From Burkholderiales bacterium (GTDB lineage: Bacteria; Pseudomonadota; Gammaproteobacteria; Burkholderiales; Burkholderiaceae_C), in contig JAGWUS010000009.1 in assembly GCA_028868305.1 (NCBI GenBank), positions 19,316-83,315 on the forward strand: a stretch of 64,000 nt of DNA, written 5' to 3'. Shown here piece by piece: positions 40,845 through 49,115 of this stretch. The notes under the pieces were generated by a model. That model worked only from the letters and a program-made list of their open reading frames with translations, was not told the DNA's origin and did no database searches. Both the position numbers and the translations under genes were made by a program. How positions within the stretch are numbered: position 1 is the first letter of the stretch; the number at the start of each line of letters is the position of its first letter.

Positions 40845-41519
40845 TCAGCGCACCGTGATGCGCACCTGCACTTCGGTGCTGTCCTGATCGCTGGCTGCGC
40901 GGTTTCCGCCGGGGGACTGCCCTTCGCTGGTGCTTGAGCGCTCGGACTGTGCCACCGTGGTCCACTCGCCCAGCGGCACCATCAGCACACTGTGCATGCT
41001 GGCGCTGGCGGGTAACCCGGCGGAACCGCTGTTTGCGGGTAACGCCTGTTGCGCCGCGATGGTCAGTTCCAGTTGATCGGCGCCGTCCCAGCGGGGGGTG
41101 GCCACAAACCCCGTGCCTGCCTCCAGAAAAACCACACCCTGGGTGACGACCAGACGCCCCTGGCGCTGGAACGACTGCAGCACCCGTAGGGGCTGGGTGG
41201 TGCGCAGGGTAATGTTGGCGTTGCGGCCATTGAGCACTAGCACCTGCTGCAGGGCTGTGCCCGACTGCTGGTTTTGCTGATTGCGGGCCTGAAACTGTCC
41301 CTGCACCGAGAAGTGGCCGTCACTGCCCATGCCCACTGCATCAGAGGACTCCAGAGCGGAGCGCTGGCGATCGCTGGAACGCAACTGGCGCACTTCCAAC
41401 AGCAGGTTGCGCATCGGCAATGCGCCACTATTTGCTACAAAATCAATAGCTGATTGCGCATGTGTAGTAAGGGCGAGAGGCACAAAACATACAAAAGCCA
41501 GTAGCAGACGCGTCTTCAT
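40845..41519 (-). CDS. Exported protein of unknown function
   Basis: The 224-residue protein has a Sec signal peptide (MKTRLLLAFVCFVPLALTTHAQS). The mature part is beta-rich: MRNLLLEVRQLRSSD, NITLRTTQPLRVLQSF, VVFLEAGTGFVATP and MHSVLMVPLGEWTTVAQS. It faintly recalls secretin-type repeats, but I cannot name a family. Residues about 13-29, including the end of the signal peptide, are encoded by a dispersed 49-bp repeat copy. It overlaps the Lrp gene by 4 bases and is cotranscribed with it. Confidence 0.65.
   Translation of the reverse strand: MKTRLLLAFVCFVPLALTTHAQSAIDFVANSGALPMRNLLLEVRQLRSSDRQRSALESSDAVGMGSDGHFSVQGQFQARNQQNQQSGTALQQVLVLNGRNANITLRTTQPLRVLQSFQRQGRLVVTQGVVFLEAGTGFVATPRWDGADQLELTIAAQQALPANSGSAGLPASASMHSVLMVPLGEWTTVAQSERSSTSEGQSPGGNRAASDQDSTEVQVRITVR
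41434..41483 (+). repeat. Dispersed 49-bp repeat, copy 5
   Basis: GCTACAAAATCAATAGC then TGATTGCGCA, ending GAGAGGCA. It lies wholly inside the signal-peptide region of the minus-strand exported protein. Confidence 0.82.
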
Positions 41520-42028
41520 GGGTGACTCCGTGTGATGGATGTTGCAGAAGGCGCAGGCGCAAGATGCCCCAGGGGCAACGCGCTGCTGGCCTTGACTTCG
41601 CCCAGCGAGAAACTGGTATGCAGGTCTTTCACATTGGGCAGGTTGATCAGCACCTCGCGGGCAAACTGGCTGAAGGTATTGAGGTCGCGGCTGACCACCT
41701 GCAACTCGAAGGTGCCAGTGCCGCTGATGTAATGGCAGCTGATCACCTCGGGGATGGTGCGGATCGCATCCTCCAGCGCCTGCAGTACATCGCCACTGTT
41801 GCGGTCAGCGTCCAGTCGCACAAAGGCAAGCACCCCCAAACCGATCTTGTGGCGGTTGATCTCGGCGCGGTAGCCGGCGATGAAGCCGCTCTCTTCTAGA
41901 GCCTTGACCCGGCGCCAGCAGGGCGCAGCGCTCAGGCCCACGCGCGACGCCAGTTCGGCGTTACTCAGACGGCCATCGTTTTGCAGTTCGTTCAGGATGG
42001 CGAGGTCAAACCGGTCAAGTGTTTCCAT
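41516..42028 (-). CDS. Lrp/AsnC-family transcriptional regulator
   Basis: The 170-residue protein has an N-terminal helix-turn-helix (LDRFDLAILNELQNDGRLSNAELASRVGLSAAPCWRRVKALEESG, read in parts) and a C-terminal RAM ligand domain (GLGVLAFVRLD, VISCHYISGTGTFELQVVSRDLN). It ends with a short Ala/Ser-rich extension. It is divergent from the indolepyruvate oxidoreductase gene across a 116-base gap and probably controls it in response to an amino acid, as is common for Lrp-type regulators. Confidence 0.93.
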   Translation of the reverse strand: METLDRFDLAILNELQNDGRLSNAELASRVGLSAAPCWRRVKALEESGFIAGYRAEINRHKIGLGVLAFVRLDADRNSGDVLQALEDAIRTIPEVISCHYISGTGTFELQVVSRDLNTFSQFAREVLINLPNVKDLHTSFSLGEVKASSALPLGHLAPAPSATSITRSHP

Positions 42029-42144
42029 GATCGAGATTATGGAGAAAGATCCTTTCGTTGTGCGCCACTTTTAAGGCAAAGAACGCAAAGACATATCAGC
42101 AGTGCCGGAATACACTTGCGCGAACTCAATCGGAGACATGCACT

Positions 42145-45100
42145 ATGAATGCACCCCTGAGCCGTGACCTGCCTGAGCACATCCGCAAGGCGCTGGAAAC
42201 GGTCACCCTCGATGACAAATATTCCCTGGCCACCGGTCAGGCCTTCATGAGCGGGGTGCAAGCCCTGGTCCGGCTGCCCATGCTGCAGCGTGTGCGCGAC
42301 ATGCGTGTGGGCAAGAACACTGCGGGCTTCATCAGCGGTTACCGCGGCTCGCCGCTGGGCACCTATGACCAGTCGCTGCAGAAGGCCGAAAAATACTTGA
42401 AAGCGCACCACGTCGTGTTCCAGCCGGGGGTGAACGAGGAATTGGCCGCTACCGCGCTGTGGGGTACCCAGCAACTGGGCTTTGCGCCCCCCGGCAGCAA
42501 CAAGTACGACGGCGTCTTTGGCATCTGGTACGGCAAGGGCCCGGGTGTGGACCGCTGCTCCGACGTTTTCAAGCACGCCAATATGGCCGGCACCACGCCC
42601 TGGGGCGGTGTGATTGCGGTAGCCGGTGACGACCATGTGGCCAAGAGTTCAACAGCGGCGCACCAGAGTGACCACATCTTCAAGGCCTGCGGCACGCCCG
42701 TGTTCTTCCCGACCAATGTTCAGGAAATTCTGGACCTGGGCATCCATGCGTTTGCCATGAGCCGCTTCTCGGGCGTGTGGGCTGGCATGAAAACGATTCA
42801 GGAGATCGTGGAATCGAGTGCCACGGTGATGATCAACCCGGACCGGGTGCAGATCAAAATTCCGACCGACTTTCCTATGCCTGCCGGTGGCGTGCACATC
42901 CGCTGGCCAGATGCCGCGCTGGAGCAGGAGGCGCGCCTGTTTGATACCAAGTGGTACGCCGCGCTGGCCTACATCCGTGCCAACCGTCTGAACTACAACG
43001 TGATTGAAGGTCCCAACGACCGTTTTGGCCTGATTGCCAGTGGCAAGGCGTTCAACGACACGCGCCAGGCCCTGCTGGACCTCGGGCTGGACGATGCCAC
43101 CTGCCAGCGTCTGGGTATCCGCCTGCACAAGGTGGGCGTGGTGTGGCCGCTCGAAGCCCAGCTCACCCGTGAGTTTGCCACCGGGCTGCAGGAGATCCTG
43201 GTGGTCGAAGAAAAGCGCCAGGTCATTGAGTACCAGCTGAAAGAAGAGCTGTACAACTGGCGCCCCGATGTGCGCCCTACGGTGCTGGGCAAGTTCAATG
43301 AGGTGGAAGGCGAAGACCGCTACGGCGCTGGGGGCGAGTGGTCCATGCCCAACCCTACGGCCAACACCCTTCTGCGCGCCAATGCCGATCTGTCACCGGC
43401 CATCATTGCCCGCGCCATTGCCCAGCGGCTGAAGAAACTGGGAATCGACTCCGACACCACCGCCCGCATCGACGCGCAGCTGGCCATCCTGAGTGCCAAG
43501 GAGACTTCCATGCAGGTACTGGAGGTCAATACCAGCGCCGCGATTCGCCAGCCGTGGTTCTGCTCCGGTTGTCCGCACAACACCAGCACCAAAGTGCCCG
43601 AAGGTTCGCGTGCCATGGCCGGTATTGGTTGCCACTTCATGGCCATCTGGATGGACCGCACCACCGTCGGTTTCACCCAGATGGGTGGCGAGGGCGTTCC
43701 ATGGGTGGGGCAGCAACCCTTCAGCCATGACCAGCACATGTTCGCCAATCTGGGCGATGGCACCTACTTCCATAGCGGCATCCTGGCCATCCGGCAGAGC
43801 ATTGCGGCGGGCGTCAACATCACCTACAAGATTCTCTATAACGATGCCGTGGCCATGACCGGTGGCCAGCAGGTGGGTGAGCGACCCGAAGGCCATTCGG
43901 TGGTGCAGATTGCGCATAGCATGCGTGCCGAAGGTGCCATCAAGATCACCATCGTGACGGATGAGCCGGAGAAATACCAGGGTGTGGCCGGCATTCCCGA
44001 AGGCATTGCCATCCAGCATCGCGACCTGCTGGATGCTGTACAACGCGAGTTCCGAGAGATCAAAGGCACCACGGTCATTATCTACGACCAGACCTGCGCC
44101 ACCGAAAAGCGCCGCCGCCGCAAGCGCGGCACCCTGGTCGATCCGGCCAAGCGCGTGGTGATCAACGAGTTGGTGTGCGAGGGCTGTGGCGACTGCAGCG
44201 TGCAGAGCAACTGCATCAGCGTGGAGCCGTTGGAAACCGAGTTTGGCCGCAAGCGCCAGATCAACCAGAGCACCTGCAACAAGGACCTGAGCTGCGTTAA
44301 TGGTTTTTGTCCCAGTTTTGTCACGGTGGAGGGCGGTTCGCTCAAAAAGAAGTCCAAGCCCCAGAGCAACGACATCGCGGGCGCTTGGCCTGCGGTGCCA
44401 CAGCCTCCGGTGGCGGATGTGTATGCCGCACCGGGCGGCGTCTGGGGCATTGTGGTGGCGGGCGTCGGGGGTACCGGCGTGATCACGATCGGCCAGTTGC
44501 TGGGCGTTGCCGCGCATCTGGAAGGCAAGGGCATCGTTACGCAAGATGCCGGTGGACTGGCCCAGAAGGGCGGCGCTACCTGGAGCCATGTGCTCATTGG
44601 GGCCACGCAGGACGCCATTCGCACTACCCGCGTGGGCATGGCCTCAGCCGATCTGGTGCTGGGATGCGACCCGATTGTGGTGGCGGGCAAGGAGACCCTG
44701 TTGCGCATGCGCCCTGGCCGTACCCATGTGGCGCTCAACTCGGCAGGCACGCCCACGGCAGCCTTTGTCAAAAACGCCAACTGGGTCAACCCCAGCGAAC
44801 AATGTCTGGCCGATATTGCGAAGGCGGTGGGAGCGGACCTGGTGGGCGCATTTGATGCTGATGCGGTGGCCGTGAAGGTGCTGGGGGACAGCATCTACAC
44901 CAACCCCATGATGTTGGGCTTTGCCTGGCAAAAGGGGTGGATTCCGCTGCAGCTGGAGTCCATGATGCGTGCTATCGAGCTCAATGCAGTGGCTGTGGCG
45001 CAGAACAAACTGGCGTTCGAGTGGGGCCGCCGCGCCGCGCATGACTTGGCGGCGGTGCAGAAAGCACTGAATCCGGGGCAGGTGATGGTGTTCAGTCCGC

Positions 45101-45768
45101 GCACAAAACAGTCCCTGGACGAGATGGTGCAGCACAGGGTGGAGTTCCTGACGGCTTACCAGAATGCCGCCTACGCGCAGTCTTACCAGGCGTTTGTCGC
45201 CAAAGTCCGTGGCGCAGAGCAGGGCATGCACTTGGGCGACACATTGCCTCTGACCGAAGCCGTGGCGCGCTATCTGTTCAAGCTGATGGCCTACAAAGAT
45301 GAATACGAGGTGGCGCGCCTGCACACCGATGCAGCATTCCAGGCCAAAGTCAATGCCATGTTTGAAGGTGACTTCAAGCTGAACTACCACCTGGCGCCGC
45401 CTTTGCTCGCCCGCAGCAACGACAAGGGCGAGCTTCAGAAGACTCGTTTTGGCCCCTGGATGCGACTGGGGTTCAAGTTGCTGGCACCGATGAAGGTGCT
45501 GCGGGGCAGTGCGCTGGATATCTTTGGCAAGACTGAAGAGCGTCGCCAGGAGCGTATATTGATTGGTGAGTACCGCACCGCTATCGAGGGGATATTGCCC
45601 ACACTGAACGCGACCAACCGTGATGCTGCAGCGGCCTTTGCCCGTGTGCCTGAGCAGATCCGAGGCTATGGCCATGTCAAGGCGCGCCACCTGGCAGCTG
45701 CGCGTACCCAGTGGGCGATGCTGCTGGCGCAATGCCAGCAGCCCGCAGATCGGGCCCAGGCCGCATAA
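42145..45768 (+). CDS. Indolepyruvate:ferredoxin oxidoreductase, fused alpha-beta type
   Basis: The 1207-residue protein joins IorA- and IorB-like parts. The pyrimidine-binding region is GYRGSPLGTYDQSL near the N-terminus. The thiamine diphosphate part has CSGCPHNTSTKVPEGSR and GGQQ. Cysteines in CEGCGDCSVQSNC are for a 4Fe-4S cluster. The gamma-type region is GVGGTGVITIGQLLGVAAHLEGKG, with AQKGGATWSHV. It oxidatively decarboxylates aryl pyruvates from aromatic amino acids to aryl-acetyl-CoA. GGAG precedes the ATG at 42145; the upstream frame to 42058 is rejected. It is probably controlled by the divergent Lrp protein. Confidence 0.94.
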   Translation: MNAPLSRDLPEHIRKALETVTLDDKYSLATGQAFMSGVQALVRLPMLQRVRDMRVGKNTAGFISGYRGSPLGTYDQSLQKAEKYLKAHHVVFQPGVNEELAATALWGTQQLGFAPPGSNKYDGVFGIWYGKGPGVDRCSDVFKHANMAGTTPWGGVIAVAGDDHVAKSSTAAHQSDHIFKACGTPVFFPTNVQEILDLGIHAFAMSRFSGVWAGMKTIQEIVESSATVMINPDRVQIKIPTDFPMPAGGVHIRWPDAALEQEARLFDTKWYAALAYIRANRLNYNVIEGPNDRFGLIASGKAFNDTRQALLDLGLDDATCQRLGIRLHKVGVVWPLEAQLTREFATGLQEILVVEEKRQVIEYQLKEELYNWRPDVRPTVLGKFNEVEGEDRYGAGGEWSMPNPTANTLLRANADLSPAIIARAIAQRLKKLGIDSDTTARIDAQLAILSAKETSMQVLEVNTSAAIRQPWFCSGCPHNTSTKVPEGSRAMAGIGCHFMAIWMDRTTVGFTQMGGEGVPWVGQQPFSHDQHMFANLGDGTYFHSGILAIRQSIAAGVNITYKILYNDAVAMTGGQQVGERPEGHSVVQIAHSMRAEGAIKITIVTDEPEKYQGVAGIPEGIAIQHRDLLDAVQREFREIKGTTVIIYDQTCATEKRRRRKRGTLVDPAKRVVINELVCEGCGDCSVQSNCISVEPLETEFGRKRQINQSTCNKDLSCVNGFCPSFVTVEGGSLKKKSKPQSNDIAGAWPAVPQPPVADVYAAPGGVWGIVVAGVGGTGVITIGQLLGVAAHLEGKGIVTQDAGGLAQKGGATWSHVLIGATQDAIRTTRVGMASADLVLGCDPIVVAGKETLLRMRPGRTHVALNSAGTPTAAFVKNANWVNPSEQCLADIAKAVGADLVGAFDADAVAVKVLGDSIYTNPMMLGFAWQKGWIPLQLESMMRAIELNAVAVAQNKLAFEWGRRAAHDLAAVQKALNPGQVMVFSPRTKQSLDEMVQHRVEFLTAYQNAAYAQSYQAFVAKVRGAEQGMHLGDTLPLTEAVARYLFKLMAYKDEYEVARLHTDAAFQAKVNAMFEGDFKLNYHLAPPLLARSNDKGELQKTRFGPWMRLGFKLLAPMKVLRGSALDIFGKTEERRQERILIGEYRTAIEGILPTLNATNRDAAAAFARVPEQIRGYGHVKARHLAAARTQWAMLLAQCQQPADRAQAA

Positions 45769-45906
45769 GGCCTTAGGCTATGCGGACCGGCCCGTTTCGG
45801 GGCCGCCCGCTTACAATGGCAGACTGTCCGCCCTGGGTGAGGCGTGTTGATGCGCGCTGGTGCCCGGAAGGCGGAAATCCTTATTGATCCATTTGTGGAG
45901 TTTCCT

Positions 45907-46239
45907 GTGTTCATTTCTTCTGCTTACGCCCAAACCGCTCCCGCCGCTGCCGCTGGTGGTGATATGCAATCTTCGCTGATGAGCATGCTGCCCCTGGTGC
46001 TGATGTTTGTGGTGCTGTACTTTGTGATGATTCGTCCCCAGATGAAGAAGCAGAAAGAGCACAAGGCCATGATTGACGCACTGGCCAAGGGTGACGAAGT
46101 AGTGACCGCAGGTGGTGTGCTGGGTAAAGTCAGCAAGATGGGCGACAGCTATGTCGGCCTGGAAGTTGCCAGCGGCGTTGAAGTACAGGTGCAGCGAAGC
46201 GCTGTTGTGCAAGTCTTGCCCAAGGGCAGCATCAAGTAA
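45907..46239 (+). CDS. yajC: Preprotein translocase accessory subunit YajC
   Basis: The 110-residue protein has one membrane helix (MLPLVLMFVVLYFVMI) and the YajC signature RPQMKKQKEHKAMIDALAKGDEVVTAGG. It associates with SecDF-YidC. The GTG at 45907 is chosen because GGAG lies 7 bases before it and the length then matches the family; the frame is open to 45844. secD follows after 18 bases and secF after it. Confidence 0.95.
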   Translation: MFISSAYAQTAPAAAAGGDMQSSLMSMLPLVLMFVVLYFVMIRPQMKKQKEHKAMIDALAKGDEVVTAGGVLGKVSKMGDSYVGLEVASGVEVQVQRSAVVQVLPKGSIK

Positions 46240-46257
46240 TCCAATTCTGCCCTCATC

Positions 46258-48138
46258 ATGAACCGTTACCCGGTGTGGAAATACGCGATCATTCTGGTCG
46301 CGCTGCTGGTCAGTGGCCTGTATGCCCTGCCCAACCTGTTCGGCGAGGCACCTGCCGTGCAGGTGTCGGTGGCCAAGGCCTCCATGAAGCTGGATCCGTC
46401 TGCAATGGCGAGGGTGGAAGATGCGCTCAAGTCAGCCGGCGTGGCTGCAGATGCGGTGTCGCTGGACGGCACATCGATCAAGGCACGTTTTGCCAATACT
46501 GATGCCCAGCTCAAAGCCAAGGACGCCATTCAAAAGGCGCTGAATCCGGATGCGACCGATCCGGCTTACGTGGTGGCGCTCAATTTGCTGTCGCGCTCGC
46601 CCGCATGGTTGACGGCACTGCACGCGTCCCCCATGTATCTCGGTCTGGACTTGCGTGGTGGCGTGCACTTCATGCTGCAGGTCGATATGCAGGCTGCATT
46701 GAGCAAGAAGGCCGAGTCCCTGGCGGGCGACATTCGCACCGTGCTGCGTGAAAAGAACGTGCGCCACAGTGGTATTGCCCGCAATGGACAGTCCATTGAA
46801 ATTCGTTTCCGTGATGCGCAGACCATGGAAGTGGCGCGACGCACCGTGGCGGATCAGTTTGCCGATCTGACCACGGTGGAGTCTCCGGATGGCGCTGAGT
46901 TCAAGATGGTTGCCACCATCAAGCCGGTGGCCGCCAAGTCGGTGCAGGACCAGGCGCTCAAGCAGAACATCACCACCCTGCATAACCGGATTAACGAACT
47001 CGGTGTGGCCGAGCCGTTGATTCAGCAGCAGGGGCAAGATCGCATCGTGGTGCAGCTGCCTGGCGTGCAGGACACGGCCAAAGCCAAAGATATTCTTGGG
47101 CGCACCGCCACGCTGGAAATTCGCATGGTCGAAGACAGTGCAGAAGCCCGTGCGGCCGAAACAGGCAGTGGCCCGGTGCCGTTTGGTTCCGAGCGCTATC
47201 TGGAGCGCAACGGACAGGCGGTGATCGTCAAGAAGCAGGTCATCCTGACCGGTGACAACCTCACCGACGCCCAACCAGGCTTTGACAGTCAGACCCAGGA
47301 AGCCGCTGTGCACCTCACACTGGATGCCAAGGGCGCGCGCATCTTCCGCGATGTCACTCGCGAAAGCATTGGCAAGCGCATGGCCATCCTGCTGTTCGAA
47401 AAGGGCAAGGGCGAAGTGGTGACTGCACCGGTGATCCGTTCTGAAATCGGTGGCGGCCGCGTACAGATTTCCGGTCGCATGACGACTGTGGAAGCGGCTG
47501 ACACCGCTCTGCTGCTGCGCGCCGGCTCGCTGGCCGCGCCCATGGAAATCATTGAAGAGCGCACCATTGGCCCGAGCCTGGGTGCCGAGAATATTGCCAA
47601 GGGCTTCAACAGCGTGACCTGGGGTTTTGTGGCGGTGGCCCTCTTCATGTGTGCGTATTACATGCTGTTTGGTGTGATTTCCAGTATTTCGCTGGCCTTC
47701 AACCTGCTGCTTCTGGTGGCGGTGCTGTCCATGCTGCAGGCTACGCTCACTTTGCCAGGCATGGCGGCCATGGCGCTGGTTCTGGGTATGGCGATTGATG
47801 CCAATGTACTGATCAACGAACGGGTGCGCGAAGAGTTGCGTAATGGAGCATCGCCGCAGGCGGCCATCCATGCCGGTTACGACCGGGCCTGGGCCACCAT
47901 CATCGACTCCAACGTCACCACACTGATCGCAGGTCTGGCCTTGCTGGCGTTCGGTTCCGGGCCGGTACGCGGCTTTGCCGTGGTGCACTGCCTGGGCATT
48001 CTTACCAGCATGTTCTCGGGGGTGTTCTTCTCCCGTGGCGTGGTAAATTTGTGGTACGGTCGACAAAAAAAGCTCAAAAGCGTATCCATCGGTACGGTTT
48101 GGCGCCCTGACTCCAGCAACCAGGTCGCGACAAACTAA
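46258..48138 (+). CDS. secD: Protein translocase subunit SecD
   Basis: The 626-residue protein has an N-terminal helix, then a large periplasmic region beginning YLGLDLRGGVHFMLQVD. Five C-terminal membrane segments carry AMALVLGMAIDANVLINERVREEL, the conserved proton-path Asp region. It uses the proton gradient to pull secreted proteins through SecYEG. Length and motifs match the family. It forms the yajC-secD-secF operon. Confidence 0.97.
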   Translation: MNRYPVWKYAIILVALLVSGLYALPNLFGEAPAVQVSVAKASMKLDPSAMARVEDALKSAGVAADAVSLDGTSIKARFANTDAQLKAKDAIQKALNPDATDPAYVVALNLLSRSPAWLTALHASPMYLGLDLRGGVHFMLQVDMQAALSKKAESLAGDIRTVLREKNVRHSGIARNGQSIEIRFRDAQTMEVARRTVADQFADLTTVESPDGAEFKMVATIKPVAAKSVQDQALKQNITTLHNRINELGVAEPLIQQQGQDRIVVQLPGVQDTAKAKDILGRTATLEIRMVEDSAEARAAETGSGPVPFGSERYLERNGQAVIVKKQVILTGDNLTDAQPGFDSQTQEAAVHLTLDAKGARIFRDVTRESIGKRMAILLFEKGKGEVVTAPVIRSEIGGGRVQISGRMTTVEAADTALLLRAGSLAAPMEIIEERTIGPSLGAENIAKGFNSVTWGFVAVALFMCAYYMLFGVISSISLAFNLLLLVAVLSMLQATLTLPGMAAMALVLGMAIDANVLINERVREELRNGASPQAAIHAGYDRAWATIIDSNVTTLIAGLALLAFGSGPVRGFAVVHCLGILTSMFSGVFFSRGVVNLWYGRQKKLKSVSIGTVWRPDSSNQVATN

Positions 48139-48150
48139 AGGGAAACAGGC

Positions 48151-49104
48151 ATGGAATTTTTCAAAATCCGCCGCGACATTCCGTTCATGCGGCATGCGCT
48201 GGTGTTCAATCTGATTTCGCTGGTCACATTTCTGGCGGCGGTCTTTTTTCTGTTCTCCCGGGGGCTGCATTTATCCGTAGAGTTCACTGGCGGCACGCTG
48301 ATGGAAGTAAGCTATTCCCAGCCAGCTGATCTGGCAGCTATTCGCTCCGCGGTGGACAAGCTGGGCATCAAGGATGTGCAGGTGCAAAACTTTGGAACTG
48401 CGCAGGATGTACTGATCCGCATGCCAGTGCAAAAGGGCAGCAGCTCTGGCCAGCAGAGTGAGCAGGTCATGACCGCACTCAAGGCCGGCGACGCGTCGGC
48501 TAACCTGCGACGCACGGAGTTTGTTGGCCCCCAGGTAGGAGACGAACTCGCCGCCGATGGCCTGAAAGCCTTGGCCTTTGTCGTGGTGGGCATCATGCTG
48601 TACCTTGCCATCCGCTTTGAATGGAAGTTCGCGGTGGCGGCCATCATCGCCAATTTGCACGATGTGGTCATCATCCTGGGCTTTTTTGCCTTCTTCCAGT
48701 GGGAGTTTTCCTTGCCCGTGCTGGCAGCGGTGCTGGCAGTGCTGGGCTACTCGGTGAACGAGTCGGTGGTGATTTTTGACCGGATTCGCGAGAACTTCCG
48801 CCGTTATCGCAAGATGAATACCGTGCAGATCATTGATAACGCGATCACCTCCACCATCAGCCGCACCATCATCACCCACGGTTCGACGCAGCTCATGGTG
48901 CTGTCCATGCTGCTGTTTGGTGGTGCCACCCTCCATTATTTTGCGCTGGCGCTGACTATCGGAATTCTGTTTGGTATCTACTCTTCAGTATTTGTGGCTG
49001 CGGCCATTGCCATGTGGCTCGGTATTGCACGTGAAGACCTGATCAAGGCCACAGTGAAGAAGGACGAAGACCCGAACGATCCCAATGCCGGAGCAACCGT
49101 TTAG
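48151..49104 (+). CDS. secF: Protein translocase subunit SecF
   Basis: The 317-residue protein has six membrane segments: an N-terminal one, the motif HLSVEFTGGTLMEV, and GYSVNESVVIFDRIREN in the core. It pairs with SecD in the translocation motor. It starts 12 bases after secD with AAAGGGAAA before the ATG. Confidence 0.97.
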   Translation: MEFFKIRRDIPFMRHALVFNLISLVTFLAAVFFLFSRGLHLSVEFTGGTLMEVSYSQPADLAAIRSAVDKLGIKDVQVQNFGTAQDVLIRMPVQKGSSSGQQSEQVMTALKAGDASANLRRTEFVGPQVGDELAADGLKALAFVVVGIMLYLAIRFEWKFAVAAIIANLHDVVIILGFFAFFQWEFSLPVLAAVLAVLGYSVNESVVIFDRIRENFRRYRKMNTVQIIDNAITSTISRTIITHGSTQLMVLSMLLFGGATLHYFALALTIGILFGIYSSVFVAAAIAMWLGIAREDLIKATVKKDEDPNDPNAGATV

Positions 49105-49115
49105 GGTCAAAACAC

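Noticed and set aside
46432..48270. Minus-strand open frame of 612 codons over secD
   Set aside because: Antisense shadow of secD, with His/Gln-rich composition and no recognisable domain.
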